Positions 33,902-43,885 of a stretch of DNA of 64,000 nt are shown one piece after another. The notes below the pieces were generated by a model, which saw only the letters and a program-made list of their open reading frames with translations, was not told the DNA's origin and ran no database searches. The position numbers and the translations under genes are program-made. The stretch is from the NCBI RefSeq assembly GCF_000196235.1, contig NC_008541.1:2852001-2916000 (forward strand). Direction: 5' to 3'. How positions within the stretch are numbered: the first letter of the stretch is position 1; each line of letters opens with the position of its first letter. This DNA comes from Arthrobacter sp. FB24. GTDB lineage: Bacteria; Actinomycetota; Actinomycetes; Actinomycetales; Micrococcaceae.

Positions 33902-35350
33902 TTAGCGGCTGCCGGTGCGGTTGCCCCGGCGGCTTGCCCTGCCTTTTCGGAGGACGACGGCTGCGGCGGCCCCCAGCAGGAAGAGCGCCGCTGCGGCACA
34001 GACCGGTACCAGGAACGCTGCGGAGTACCCGTGGTGCTGCGCCAGCTGTCCCGCGACCGAGGACCCCAGTGCCGTGCCGGCAACAATGCCGCTGGCCAAG
34101 GCTGTCATCACGGTTCCCAGGCGCCCGGCAGGAGCCACTTCCCCGCCGATGGCGAACACGGTGACCATCAACGGGCCCACCGGCAGTCCCAGGACGAGAA
34201 GCACAAGCACCATGGGGAGCGCCGATTCCGGCAGCAGCAGGAGCACCGCAAGGCCGGCCATCAGCATGGCGCTGACCATCCACCGTGCCGGGAAGGTGAA
34301 TCTCTTGGACCAGTAGGCGACACTCAGTGCGGCCGCGGCGGAGCTGAGGCCCATGACGGCATACAACAGTCCGGCAATCTCGGCCGTGGCAAAGCTCGCC
34401 GAGAAAGAGCTCAACCCCGTCTGGGTGGAACCGAAGAATGTTCCCATGCACAGCATGGCAAGGAAAGGCAGGGCAACGGCAGCCATACCGCGGGAGTCCG
34501 TTTTCCGGGAACCGGCAGTGGAGTCCGCGTTGGTGGCCACGGCGTCGCGCGGCGCCGCAGGGTCCGCAACGGCCGGGGTGCCCCGGCGGCGACGGCGCAC
34601 GCTTAGCGGGACGGCGAGGTGCGTGCGGTGGACGGCGAATGCGGGAACGAGGGTGAGCGTCAGGCTTGCGGCCACGGCTAGCGGGAGCCACGGGGCAATC
34701 AGGCTTGCGAGGATGCCCACGAGTGCAGGGCCGAGAACGAAAGTCAGCTCATCCGCGGTGCTCTCGTACGACAGGGCGGCATCCAAATCCTCCGCTTTGC
34801 CGCTCTGGCTTCTCGCGGTAAGGGCCATCCAGCGGACACGGGCGAGCGGGCCCACCTGGGGGCAGCTGGCTCCCGCCACGAAAGCCGCGGCAAGGACGGG
34901 GAGCGCCGCTGCCACGTCCTGGCCGGCGGGTACGAGGTACGCCATGAGGATCAGGGCCACCACCGCGGCAGTGTTGAAGACTGCGGCGAACAGCAGCACG
35001 GGGCGCTGTCCAAGCCGGTCCGCCCATGCACCCAAAACAGGCGCTCCCAGAGCTGAACCGATGCCTACGGCACCGGCTGCTGCCCCGCCAACTGCGTACG
35101 AGCCGGTGACGGCCGTAACGAGTGTCAGGGCGCCCACCGTCAGCATGGCCAGGGGCAGCCGGGCAAAAAGGCCAATCGGGATGAAGCCCTTGCCGGCTAA
35201 TAGCGGAAGCCGGGCAAAGCGGCCTCCCGTGCTCGCAGGAGGGCTCGGGAAAGCCTGCCCGGGCGGGGCGGAGGGCTTTGCGCCGTCTGTAAGTTCGCTT
35301 GCGGCAGTGCTTGTGGCGGCGGATGCCTGGGAAGATAGTGAAGGGGTCAT
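33902..35350 (-). CDS. MFS transporter
   Basis: The 482-aa protein has 12 predicted TM helices after an N-terminal Ser/Ala/Pro tail of about 45 residues, and a central cytoplasmic loop rich in Arg (SVRRRRRG). The motif GAWADRLGQRPVLL marks loop 2-3 of the MFS. It has no adjacent enzyme genes, so export of a drug or metabolite is only a guess. ATG 35350 is taken; an open frame reaches 35416. Confidence 0.85.
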   Translation of the reverse strand: MTPSLSSQASAATSTAASELTDGAKPSAPPGQAFPSPPASTGGRFARLPLLAGKGFIPIGLFARLPLAMLTVGALTLVTAVTGSYAVGGAAAGAVGIGSALGAPVLGAWADRLGQRPVLLFAAVFNTAAVVALILMAYLVPAGQDVAAALPVLAAAFVAGASCPQVGPLARVRWMALTARSQSGKAEDLDAALSYESTADELTFVLGPALVGILASLIAPWLPLAVAASLTLTLVPAFAVHRTHLAVPLSVRRRRRGTPAVADPAAPRDAVATNADSTAGSRKTDSRGMAAVALPFLAMLCMGTFFGSTQTGLSSFSASFATAEIAGLLYAVMGLSSAAAALSVAYWSKRFTFPARWMVSAMLMAGLAVLLLLPESALPMVLVLLVLGLPVGPLMVTVFAIGGEVAPAGRLGTVMTALASGIVAGTALGSSVAGQLAQHHGYSAAFLVPVCAAAALFLLGAAAAVVLRKGRASRRGNRTGSR

Positions 35351-35483
35351 TGTTCCGGGTTCGCTCAATGGTGCGCATCGTCCCTCCTCCCGATGCGCGC
35401 GACCCGGTAACTCCACAATTGTAGCCGAGGGCCCGGAGCGTGGCCGGGTGCACCGGGCATAAAAAGCGCGCGGACCCGCGGCG

Positions 35484-38400
35484 TCAGGCCAGGGCGTCGT
35501 CCGAAATATGGAGAGTGGAACCGTTCCGCCCCTTGACCACCTGGAGCTGGGTGCTGATGCGCTGCTTCATCTCGGGCACATGGCTCACCAGGCCGACCAC
35601 ACGGCCGCCGTCCCGAAGCCCCTCAAGGGCATCCATCACTTGTTCCAACGCCTGCTCGTCGAGGCTGCCGAAGCCCTCGTCCACGAAGAGTGTCTCGATG
35701 TCCACTCCGCCGGACTCCTGTTGCACCACATCCGCCAGACCCAGCGCCAGGGCCAGGGAAGCCATGAAAGATTCACCGCCGGACAGCGTGGCGGTATCCC
35801 GGCGGTGACCGGTCCACTGGTCCACGACTTCCAGGCCAAGACCGGATTTGGCACCGCGGGCGGCCTTGGCGTCCGTGTGCTGCAGGGTGTACCGGCCATC
35901 GCTCATGCCGACCAGCCTCTCCGAAGCGGCAATGGCCACTTGCTCGAGCCTCGCCGCGAGTACGTAGCTGTTCAGGCTCATGCGGTAGGTGTTGTCGCCG
36001 GCGCCGCGGGCGGCCTCGGCCACCGCCGTGAGCAGCGCGGCACGTTCCCGCGGACCTTGGCCCGATGCCGCCAGCCGGCCGTAGTCCTCCGCGATCCGAC
36101 GGAGGGTAAGGACTGACTTCTCGGCGAGCCCCGCCGCGACAACGGCTTGCCTGGCCATTCGTTCAGCGGCAGCGTCCTCCGCGCGAAGCTGTTCCAGCAC
36201 GCTGGCCTCTACCGGGCCGTCGTCCTCAAGCTCGCGTGTGGCAAGGATCAGTTCCTCGCTGGCGAAGAGTTCCCCGACGCGGGCTTCTTCGTCTTGGCCG
36301 GCCCGGATCGCGGCTTCGAGCATGGCTGCTTCCGGGACCGGGAGCAGGACGGACCGTGCCGCCGCGGCTGATTCGAACCCGGACTCCGGAAGCGCCTTGT
36401 CCAACTGCTGGCGGGCATCCCTGGTGCGCAGCCCGGCCTGTTCGAGGCCGCTCCTCGCGGCGTCTGTTCGTTCCAGGAGCGCCGTGGATTCGTCGAGGGA
36501 GCTCAGGCGGCTGCCGAGGGTCGGGTAGCCCGCACGCAGTTTGCCCAGCGCATCATCCAGGGCGTCCGTCTGTTCCAGGACTTCCATGAGGGTGGATTCA
36601 GTCTTCGCCATTCCGGAATCGGCAGCGGCCTGGGCCGATTCGGCAGCATCGATGTGTTCGTCCAGTTCTGCCTGGCGCTCACGGCTGGCGGCGAGGTCCG
36701 CGGCCGCCCTGACTGCCTCGTCCGCTCGCTCCTTCGCCTGGGCCGCGTCTGCGCGGGCTTCCTCCAGCGGGAGATCACCGCCCTGGGCCGCCAGCACGGC
36801 GACCAGCTGCCGCGCTTCGGCCAGTTCTTTGCCCAGCGCCGCCAGGACCGCTTCCGCAGCCTCGCAGGCTTCCTGGGCCGCGCGTTCCGCGTCAGCAACG
36901 GCCAACGCGGCGGTGGCCGCCGGAGCCGGAGAAGGGTGCTCGGGGCTGCCGCACACGGGGCAGGGTTCGGTCGGCCGCAGCTGGGAAGCAAGCTCCGCAG
37001 CTGCATTGGCGAGCCGCTCCTCCCTCAGGTCCAGCCACCGCTGGCGGTGGTTCTGGTGGTCGTCCCGGGCCAGGCGGTGCCGTTCGGCAACGCCGGAACT
37101 GACCCGGACCGCTGCAGCGTGGCGGCCGACGACGGCGACGAGTTCCTCCGCAGCTGCGGCCTCCTTGGTCCGCAGCTGGGCTTCGGCAGCGAGTTCCTCG
37201 AGGGGCTTCACGCCCGCTAGCAGTTCGGCGGCCTCCGCCCGCAAACCTTCAAGGGCGGCAGCGCCGGCCCGCCTTCTCTCACGCAACTCGGTGAGGGTTT
37301 TCCGAAGTTCCGCGCCGCGGGCCACCATCCCGGACAGCCTGGCCTCGTCCGGCAGCCGTTCCTCAAGCACCGCGCGGAGGGACCGCAGGCGGCTGAGTTC
37401 ACTCCGTACTACTGCAGCATCGAAGAAGTGCTCGTCCGCGCTGCCGCTTTCCTGGCGGGCGTAAGCGGACAGGGCTGCGAGTTCGGCGTCCACGAGGACC
37501 GCAGCGCGCAGTTCGTCGACCGCCGCTGCCATAGCCCGGGCGGCCCGTTCTTCAGCGATGTCGGCCTTGTCCAGGGCCTGCAATTGGCCGCCCAGTACCT
37601 CGGCCTTGCGGTGCAGGCCAAGTTGCCGTGCCTTGTCCCGGAGTTCAGGCGCTGCGGCGTCTGCAGCCGATCTCCGGCGTTCCGCCGCAGCGAGTTTGAC
37701 CTGGCGGGCAGCATGCGCTTCGGCGGCTTCAAGGCGGCGGGCAGCCCCGGCGCGTCCTGCGGCCGCTTCGTCCGCTTCAGCATGCGCTGTCACGGCCCTG
37801 GCCGCGGCGGTGTCCTGCAGCCATTCGAGAAGGAGGTCTGCATCCTCCGGTGCTGCCGGGACATCCGGCAGTTCCTGTTCCGGCGGAGTTACTTCAGACC
37901 TGGCCTGTGCAAGCAGGAGGTCCAACTGGCTGTTGAGGCTGGCCACCTGTGCGCGGGCATCCGCGGCACGCCGGGCCAGCTCCTGTTCCACGGCCTCAAA
38001 ACGCTCCGTGCCGAACAGGCTTTGGAGCAGTTCCAGCCGCTCGGCCGGTTTGGAGCGGAGAAAAGCGGCGAAGTCACCCTGCGGCAGCATGACCACCCGG
38101 GTGAACTGCTCACGGTCCATGCCCAGCACGGAGCTGATTTCCGCGCCGGCTTCATCGTTCCGGCCGGACTTCTCGATCCACTGCCCGTCAACGCGTTCGC
38201 GCAGCAGGGTGTTGGCCTTCTGTTCAGTAAATCCGTTCCGGCCCCTGGCGCTGGGCCTGTTCCACGCAGGAATCCTGGAGACTTCAAAATGCCGCCCCTT
38301 GGCTGAAAACTCGCAGGTGACGCGCGGTTCCGCGGCGGCGTCAGCGTGGTCGCTGCGGAGGCGCTTGCCCTCCTGGCGTGCACCGGGCACGGACCCGTAC

Positions 38401-38555
38401 AGGGCAAAGCAGATGGCATCCAGCACGCTGGTCTTGCCGGCGCCGGTTGCGCCGTTCAGCAGGAAGAGCCCGTGCGCGCTGAGTCGGTCAAAGTCGATGT
38501 GCTCGGTGCCTGCGAAGGGGCCGAAGGCGGATATCTCGAGCCGGTGGATCCTCAC
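35484..38555 (-). CDS. sbcC: SbcC, ATPase subunit of the SbcCD nuclease
   Basis: The 1023-aa SMC-like ATPase has Walker A LNGATGAGKTSVLDAI near residue 34, two long Ala/Glu/Arg-rich coiled-coil arms, the zinc hook CPVCGSPEH in the middle (about residue 530), the ABC signature LSGGESFMASLALALGLAD and Walker B TLFVDEGFGSLD near the end. With SbcD it cuts hairpins and protein-blocked DNA ends. It overlaps sbcD by four bases. Confidence 0.96.
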   Translation of the reverse strand: MRIHRLEISAFGPFAGTEHIDFDRLSAHGLFLLNGATGAGKTSVLDAICFALYGSVPGARQEGKRLRSDHADAAAEPRVTCEFSAKGRHFEVSRIPAWNRPSARGRNGFTEQKANTLLRERVDGQWIEKSGRNDEAGAEISSVLGMDREQFTRVVMLPQGDFAAFLRSKPAERLELLQSLFGTERFEAVEQELARRAADARAQVASLNSQLDLLLAQARSEVTPPEQELPDVPAAPEDADLLLEWLQDTAAARAVTAHAEADEAAAGRAGAARRLEAAEAHAARQVKLAAAERRRSAADAAAPELRDKARQLGLHRKAEVLGGQLQALDKADIAEERAARAMAAAVDELRAAVLVDAELAALSAYARQESGSADEHFFDAAVVRSELSRLRSLRAVLEERLPDEARLSGMVARGAELRKTLTELRERRRAGAAALEGLRAEAAELLAGVKPLEELAAEAQLRTKEAAAAEELVAVVGRHAAAVRVSSGVAERHRLARDDHQNHRQRWLDLREERLANAAAELASQLRPTEPCPVCGSPEHPSPAPAATAALAVADAERAAQEACEAAEAVLAALGKELAEARQLVAVLAAQGGDLPLEEARADAAQAKERADEAVRAAADLAASRERQAELDEHIDAAESAQAAADSGMAKTESTLMEVLEQTDALDDALGKLRAGYPTLGSRLSSLDESTALLERTDAARSGLEQAGLRTRDARQQLDKALPESGFESAAAARSVLLPVPEAAMLEAAIRAGQDEEARVGELFASEELILATRELEDDGPVEASVLEQLRAEDAAAERMARQAVVAAGLAEKSVLTLRRIAEDYGRLAASGQGPRERAALLTAVAEAARGAGDNTYRMSLNSYVLAARLEQVAIAASERLVGMSDGRYTLQHTDAKAARGAKSGLGLEVVDQWTGHRRDTATLSGGESFMASLALALGLADVVQQESGGVDIETLFVDEGFGSLDEQALEQVMDALEGLRDGGRVVGLVSHVPEMKQRISTQLQVVKGRNGSTLHISDDALA

Positions 38556-39724
38556 AGTGACACCTCTGCCAGCCGTGCGGCGTCGAGGGCTTCCCGCAGG
38601 ACAGCCGCCTCGGCGTCGTCCGTGCTGCGGCCGCGGACGTGTTCCAGGAAGCCGCAGCAGATGGACAGATCGTCATCTGCTGCGGCGAGCCTGGTGCTGT
38701 AACTCGTCCTCACGTCAGCCGCAGCGCCTTCGGGCTCGAAACCGAGGACCAGGGTGCCGGGAAAGCGGGCCCGCAGTTTGTCCATGGCCTGGGCGGGACG
38801 CTGCGGGTCCGTCAGGGTGATCTGGCAATAGGCGGCCTCGGCCCAGGCATGTTCCTCGGCTGAGAGGAGGTGGTCGATAGTGCCGCGCAGCACGGCGAGT
38901 GCCCGCGGCGCTTCCCAGAAGACCTCCGTCACGTCGGTGATGCCGGTGGCATCCGCTTCGATCAGCCAGCCGCCTTTCCGGTGCCTGGCTTCCGAGAAGG
39001 AGTAGGCAAGGGGCGACCCGGAGTAGCGGACGGTTGGCGACAGCGACTGCCTGCCGTGCAGGTGGCCCAGCGCGGTGTAGCCGAACCCGTCAAAGAGGTC
39101 CAGCGGGACAGCTCCGACTCCACCGATGCTCAGGTCCCGTTCGCTGTCCGAGCTGATCCCGCCGCTCGCGAATGTATGGGCCAGCACAACCGAATGGACC
39201 GTCCTGGCCTTGGACCGGGCGGCCACGTCGGTCCGGATCATTTCCGTCGCCGCACGCGTGACTTCGAAGTGGCTTGCGGGTTCGACGCCCAGTTGCCCGG
39301 CGACCAGCCGGGGCTCAAGCCAGGGAATGCCGTAGACGGCCAGCACTGGACCATCCGCCGCGGTGTCCAGCGGCAGCAGGACCGGTACGACCAGTTCGGC
39401 GAGCCGCGTACGCAGGTGCACTCCCCCGCGCTCCAGCAGCCGTGAGGCAAAGCCGAGGCGGATGGCGGAATCGTGGTTTCCGCTGGTGAGAACCACCTGC
39501 GCACCCGCCTCCGTCAGCCGCACGAGGGCGTCGTCCAGCAGGCGGACCACATCAACACCCGGCAGGGCGCGGTCGTAGACATCACCGGCGATCAGGACAA
39601 CGTCCACCTTCTCGTCACCGACGAATTCGACCAGCTGGTCGATGAAGCGCTGCTGGGCATCCAGCATGCCGACGCCGTGGAACGACCTGCCCAGGTGCCA
39701 ATCGGAAGTGTGCAATAACCGCAT
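38552..39724 (-). CDS. sbcD: SbcD, exonuclease subunit of SbcCD
   Basis: The 390-aa Mre11-type metallophosphatase nuclease carries the phosphoesterase motifs DWHLGRSFHG, GDVYDRA, GNHDS, LAHTFASGG and GHLHG, which bind two Mn ions. It is first in the sbcDC operon and its mRNA is probably leaderless. Confidence 0.96.
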   Translation of the reverse strand: MRLLHTSDWHLGRSFHGVGMLDAQQRFIDQLVEFVGDEKVDVVLIAGDVYDRALPGVDVVRLLDDALVRLTEAGAQVVLTSGNHDSAIRLGFASRLLERGGVHLRTRLAELVVPVLLPLDTAADGPVLAVYGIPWLEPRLVAGQLGVEPASHFEVTRAATEMIRTDVAARSKARTVHSVVLAHTFASGGISSDSERDLSIGGVGAVPLDLFDGFGYTALGHLHGRQSLSPTVRYSGSPLAYSFSEARHRKGGWLIEADATGITDVTEVFWEAPRALAVLRGTIDHLLSAEEHAWAEAAYCQITLTDPQRPAQAMDKLRARFPGTLVLGFEPEGAAADVRTSYSTRLAAADDDLSICCGFLEHVRGRSTDDAEAAVLREALDAARLAEVSL

Positions 39725-39730
39725 GTTCTT

Positions 39731-39736
39731 AAGCTA
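39731..39736 (-). promoter_or_regulatory. -10 box for leaderless sbcD mRNA
   Basis: TAGCTT (minus strand) lies six bases before ATG 39724, and no Shine-Dalgarno is visible. Confidence 0.5.
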
Positions 39737-39785
39737 TCCGCGGGTACCGACAGTTTTGCGGCACAGACACGGCACAGCTGAGCAA

Positions 39786-40742
39786 CTACTGTCCGCGCTT
39801 GCCGTCAAAGAAGTCCCGGACGTCATCGTTGGCAGAGGCGCCGGCAGCCGGCGCGTCGGAGCGGCCGGCGGCGTCACCTTCAAAACCGGTGGTGTCATCG
39901 TCAACATCGTCGTGCAGATCGTCATCGGACTCGTGCGCAGCGTCGTCGGCGTCCGCCTGGGCGGGGGACGGAGCAGCCGCAGGGGTGTCGGCGAACCCGC
40001 GGAACACAAGGCCCGCGATGGCGGCACCCACCAGCGGGGCCACCCAGAAGAGCCACAGCTGCTCGAGGGACCAGGTGTTGCTGAAGATGGCCGACGCGGT
40101 GGCGCGCGCCGGATTGAACGGTGTGTTGCCCACGGCCTGCCCCAGCTGCAGCAGGACGGCGAGCGTGAGTCCCACCGCGAAGGGGGCTGCGGCTTTGTTG
40201 GTGTTGCGGGCAGCTGTGGTCCCCAGGAAGACGGCTACCAGGAGCGCAGCGCCGAGTACCTCGACGAGCAGGACTCCGGCCATGGGAGCCTGGATGATGG
40301 AATGCTCGCCAAAGCCCGCCGTCACGGTGTCAAAGGCGGCGCGGGTGTCTTCGATTTTGGGCACCGTTCGCAGGATTCCGAACAGTGCCAGGGTGCCGGC
40401 GGCGGCGCCGACAAGCTGCGCGCCGACGTACGCCGCAGCTTCCGGCAGCCTGATGCGGCCCGCGATGGCGTTGCCCAGGGTCACTGCCGGGTTGAAGTGG
40501 CCGCCGGAGATATAAGCGAAGGCGAGCATAGCGGCCGTGACGGCAAGCCCGGCGGCCAGCGAGGCGGACAACGGGTTGGACTGCGGAATCGTGAACAGCG
40601 GCACGCCCAGTCCGGCGATCACCAGGAAAAGGGTTCCAAAGGCCTCCGCCGACAGACGTGCCGCAAGCCCGGGTGTGAAAGCCTCCGGAGCGGAGCGCAA
40701 ATCGGGACTTGTGGTCTGGCGTGCAGGCACGGGGGAGGTCAT
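39786..40742 (-). CDS. aquaporin / MIP family channel
   Basis: The 318-aa protein has six TM helices and both NPA half-helix motifs, GGHFNPAVTLGN and NTPFNPARATAS. The second is followed by Arg, the selectivity-filter residue. A long acidic C-terminal tail (DDDLHDDVDDD, about 70 residues) is an unusual addition to an AqpZ-like core. AAAGGA upstream supports ATG 40742; the longer frame to 40883 does not look coding. Confidence 0.92.
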   Translation of the reverse strand: MTSPVPARQTTSPDLRSAPEAFTPGLAARLSAEAFGTLFLVIAGLGVPLFTIPQSNPLSASLAAGLAVTAAMLAFAYISGGHFNPAVTLGNAIAGRIRLPEAAAYVGAQLVGAAAGTLALFGILRTVPKIEDTRAAFDTVTAGFGEHSIIQAPMAGVLLVEVLGAALLVAVFLGTTAARNTNKAAAPFAVGLTLAVLLQLGQAVGNTPFNPARATASAIFSNTWSLEQLWLFWVAPLVGAAIAGLVFRGFADTPAAAPSPAQADADDAAHESDDDLHDDVDDDTTGFEGDAAGRSDAPAAGASANDDVRDFFDGKRGQ

Positions 40743-40938
40743 GTTCTGGAAATCCTTTGCTTCGTAGCCCGCCCGGTGATTCCGGCGGGCGTGCGGGCGG
40801 CAGTGCGCCCGGCAATGTACTGTCCGACGTATTCTGCCAACTGAGTCTGGACGCTTGCTGGGTTCGAGCTTAGCCCGCGGCACGCCGTCGCAGCGACCGG
40901 GGCCCCTGCTACCGGCGACTCAACGGGCCTGCCCGGGG

Positions 40939-40944
40939 TAAATT
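40939..40944 (+). promoter_or_regulatory. -10 box for leaderless ADP-ribosylglycohydrolase mRNA
   Basis: TAAATT is followed by seven bases and ATG 40952. Confidence 0.6.
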
Positions 40945-40951
40945 TACAGTC

Positions 40952-42082
40952 ATGAGCACTGAACCTTCCCGCCCGCCGGCACCGACGCCCCAGTCCCGGA
41001 TCCATGGCTGCCTGCTGGGCGGCGCCCTGGGCGATTCCCTCGGCTATGCCGTGGAATTCGACGATATTTCCGCCATCCGGAGCCGCTTTGGCCCCGCGGG
41101 ACTTCAGGATTTTTCAGCGCTCGACGCCGGCAGCCACTTTTCGGACGACACCCAACTGACGCTGTATACAGTGGACGGACTCGTGGAGGCGCTGGAGTGG
41201 GCCAATGCCGGCACAGCCGCCGATGCCAACGCGTGTGTGTGGCTCGCCTACCTGCGTTGGCTGGCCACGCAGGGTGTGCCTGTCCCTCCGTCGGCTCCGG
41301 TTCCGCAACCGCGGTGGATCGACGGCCAGGCGGCCCTGAAGCACCGGCGTGCGCCCGGAAACGCCTGCCTCAGCGGCCTGGCCACGGGTGAAATGGGAAC
41401 CGTGTACCGTCCGGTCAATCCGGAGTCGAAGGGCTGCGGAACGGTGATGCGCTCGGCGCCGTTCGGCCTGATTCCGCATATTCCTGCCGACGCGATGTAC
41501 AAGCTGAGCACCGACGCGGCTTCATTGACCCACGGCCACCGTTCAGCGCGGCAGAGCGCAGGGACTTTCAGCCTCCTGATCCATGCCCTTGTAAGTGGCC
41601 AAAGTCTCCTGGACGCGGCCAACTATGCCTTCGCCCATGCCCGGGGCCGGGACGACGCAGAGCCGGCGCTTATTGCTCGGCTGGAGCGGGCCTTTCAGCT
41701 CGCGGGAGTTTCCGGGCACGCGGGTGCCGGCCGCCGCCTCGGCCCCGAGGACCTGGTGCGGGAACTCGGAGAGGGCTGGGTGGCAGAGGAAGCCCTCGCC
41801 GTCGCGCTATACGCGGTGCTGGCCACAGCACCGGCACGGGATAAGGCGGCCGACGCCGCGCCGGAGATCGCGGGCGTGGACCCGCAATCACATTTCCGCG
41901 AGGCCATTGTGCTGGCCGTGAACCACAGCGGAGACAGCGACTCCACCGGTTCCATTGCCGGAAACATCCTGGGAGCCCTGTACGGCGAGGAAGGCCTTCC
42001 GGCGGAGTGGCTGGAGTCCCTGGAAGCACCGGAGGTCATCCGGGGCATGGCCGGTCAACTGGTCAAGGTTACGATCGCCTGA
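40952..42082 (+). CDS. ADP-ribosylglycohydrolase family protein
   Basis: The 376-aa all-helical hydrolase has the metal-binding motifs of the ADPRH/DraG family: GALGDSLGYAVEF near residue 27, FSDDTQLTL near 64, and HSGDSDSTGSIAGNILGALYG near 330, which coordinate two Mg ions. It should remove ADP-ribose from proteins, nucleic acids or small molecules. No toxin or ADP-ribosyltransferase is nearby. Its 3' end overlaps the convergent DUF4395 gene by 14 bases. Confidence 0.93.
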   Translation: MSTEPSRPPAPTPQSRIHGCLLGGALGDSLGYAVEFDDISAIRSRFGPAGLQDFSALDAGSHFSDDTQLTLYTVDGLVEALEWANAGTAADANACVWLAYLRWLATQGVPVPPSAPVPQPRWIDGQAALKHRRAPGNACLSGLATGEMGTVYRPVNPESKGCGTVMRSAPFGLIPHIPADAMYKLSTDAASLTHGHRSARQSAGTFSLLIHALVSGQSLLDAANYAFAHARGRDDAEPALIARLERAFQLAGVSGHAGAGRRLGPEDLVRELGEGWVAEEALAVALYAVLATAPARDKAADAAPEIAGVDPQSHFREAIVLAVNHSGDSDSTGSIAGNILGALYGEEGLPAEWLESLEAPEVIRGMAGQLVKVTIA

Positions 42083-42653
42083 GGGCGATGTTGTTGCAGG
42101 CCTCGCAGATGTCCTCCGGGATGAGCCCGCGGCTCTGAAGGAAACCGAAGATCGCGCAGCCCAGGCAGAACCCTGCGAACGCCTCCAGCGAGGCTGCAAG
42201 GACCAGGACCGCCAGGAGCACCCAGGCAGCCGGTGCGAGCCCTGCCGCGAGCAGCAGCGCCGCGGCAGTCGACATGGCTGCACCGATGCCCTGCGCGAAG
42301 CGCTTGGGCGGACCGGGCACAAGCTTGGCCCGCCCGAGGCGCGGCGCCAGGACCTTGACGGAGAGCTGGGCCAGCGGGGAAATCCTGGGGCCGAACAGCA
42401 CGCGCAGCCAGAAGCCGGCGGCAATGACAGCCAGTCCCCAGCCCCAACCGGTCAACAGCGTGACGGCGGCCAGCACCACAACGAGGCCCGCGGTGATCCT
42501 GGCGGCATACTCGTTGACCGGGTTGGGGAACTCGAACACCTTGCGCCAGTCCACCCCGGCGCGCCGGTTGTCCTCCGCAATGGCAGCGCCGGCGGCGGGG
42601 GCGGCATCAGCCGCGGTGACAGTGGTGGAATCGGTGACCCGCAATTTGCCCAT
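42069..42653 (-). CDS. DUF4395 domain-containing membrane protein
   Basis: The 194-aa protein has about four TM helices and the DUF4395 features: PNPVNEYAARITAG, the RLVPGPPKRFAQ-like block (KLVPGPPKRFAQGIG), and GFCLGCAIFGFL with paired cysteines. Two more cysteines lie near the C-terminus (DICEACNN). The cysteine pairs suggest redox chemistry, and in other actinobacteria the domain is often beside thioredoxin genes, but no role is proven. Confidence 0.88.
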   Translation of the reverse strand: MGKLRVTDSTTVTAADAAPAAGAAIAEDNRRAGVDWRKVFEFPNPVNEYAARITAGLVVVLAAVTLLTGWGWGLAVIAAGFWLRVLFGPRISPLAQLSVKVLAPRLGRAKLVPGPPKRFAQGIGAAMSTAAALLLAAGLAPAAWVLLAVLVLAASLEAFAGFCLGCAIFGFLQSRGLIPEDICEACNNIALRRS

Positions 42654-42659
42654 GGTGCA

Positions 42660-42665
42660 AGGCTA
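42660..42665 (-). promoter_or_regulatory. -10 box for leaderless DUF4395 mRNA
   Basis: TAGCCT (minus strand) lies six bases before ATG 42653. Confidence 0.5.
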
Positions 42666-42747
42666 GGAGGCCGCCGGCAGCACCGGAAGCATTGTTGCGC
42701 CGTATGACCGTCCGGCGCCCCTCCGGCGACCGCCCGTGAAGCAGCAG

Positions 42748-43761
42748 CTACATCAGGGCGGCGGCCGCGGTCACCTGCCCGCCGACCATTTGCAGGAACT
42801 CACCTTCGGACAGCACCTCGATGCGCTGGCCCCGCTCGTGGAGTTCCAGGACCCGCCGCGCCTTGCCCGTCAGGCGGCCGGAGCGGAGGTCCGAAGCCAC
42901 AAAGCCGTCGCCGACCACCAGCACCGTGGTCCGGCCGGTCACCCGGCTTTCCGGCTGTGCACCGAACTCCGCGGACAGGACCTTGGCTTCGGGCCTGGGC
43001 ATGGCCAGCTCGCCCGTGAACACGACAGTCTGCCCGAACAGCGGATGGCCGGGTTCGGCGTCGGAATTCGGCGCGGGGTTGGCCCCTTCCTCAGGCCAGC
43101 CTGGCGTGAACGGCCGTGCCGCGGTTCCGGTGCCGCCCGCCGCGCCCAAGGCTGTCAAGGTTGTTTTCGACAGACCGTCGCGGGCGGGATCAAACGCCTG
43201 CTGGTGCTGCAGCGAAAGCCCAAGGGACAGATAGAGTTCGGCGATGCTGCCGGCGCCGTTCCGTCGCGCAATGTCGATCAGGATTCCAGCACATGCCCTG
43301 GCATCCTCAGCCGCGTCGTGGTGGTTGACCAGCGGGACGCCGGCTTCCTCGGCAGCGTAGGGCAGCGAATTGGAGACCAGCGAATAGCAGCGGCGGGACA
43401 GCATCACCGTGCACACATAGTCGTAGGCGGGGCCCGGCAGCCCGGACACTTCCAGTGCTGACCGGATCACGCCCAGGTCGAAGGCCGCGTTGTGCGCGGC
43501 CAGGACATCGCCGCCAATGAATGCGCCGATCTCGGGGAAGAGTTCGCCAAAGCGCGGCAGGCCGGCCACGTCCTCGGGCCTGATGCCGTGGATCCGCACA
43601 TTGTGGTAGTCGAACCGGTCGTGGTCTTCAGGCGGACGCATCAGCCAGGAGGCCTCCTCCACCACCACGCCGCCGCGGACCTTGCTCAGGCCAACGGCGC
43701 ACGGCGAACCGCGGAAGCCGTTGGCTGTCTCGAAGTCGATCGCCGTAAAGTCCAAACCCAC
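42748..43761 (-). CDS. DnaQ-like 3'-5' exonuclease with BRCT domain
   Basis: The 337-aa protein has an N-terminal DEDDh exonuclease (FTAIDFETANG, HNAAFDLGVIRS, HHDAAEDARACA) and a C-terminal BRCT domain (about residues 245-330: FGQTVVFTGEL, then VLVVGD). This pairing is common in actinobacteria and suggests trimming of DNA or RNA ends at damage sites. The start is GTG 43761, six bases after a -10 box. Confidence 0.9.
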   Translation of the reverse strand: MGLDFTAIDFETANGFRGSPCAVGLSKVRGGVVVEEASWLMRPPEDHDRFDYHNVRIHGIRPEDVAGLPRFGELFPEIGAFIGGDVLAAHNAAFDLGVIRSALEVSGLPGPAYDYVCTVMLSRRCYSLVSNSLPYAAEEAGVPLVNHHDAAEDARACAGILIDIARRNGAGSIAELYLSLGLSLQHQQAFDPARDGLSKTTLTALGAAGGTGTAARPFTPGWPEEGANPAPNSDAEPGHPLFGQTVVFTGELAMPRPEAKVLSAEFGAQPESRVTGRTTVLVVGDGFVASDLRSGRLTGKARRVLELHERGQRIEVLSEGEFLQMVGGQVTAAAALM

Positions 43762-43767
43762 GGCTCA

Positions 43768-43773
43768 ACTTTA
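43768..43773 (-). promoter_or_regulatory. -10 box for leaderless exonuclease mRNA
   Basis: TAAAGT (minus strand) lies six bases before GTG 43761. Confidence 0.55.
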
Positions 43774-43873
43774 CCGCCGGCCGGCCCGTGCCCCGGCACC
43801 GCACCCCCGCCTGTCGCTGGTGTCGGTGGTCACGCGACGCCCTTGCGGGACGGGCCCGGCACCGGCGGTCCAG

Positions 43874-43879
43874 TAACCT
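43874..43879 (+). promoter_or_regulatory. -10 box for leaderless dedA mRNA
   Basis: TAACCT lies six bases before GTG 43886, which favours that start over GTG 43883 or ATG 43901. Confidence 0.45.
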
Positions 43880-43885
43880 TGAGTG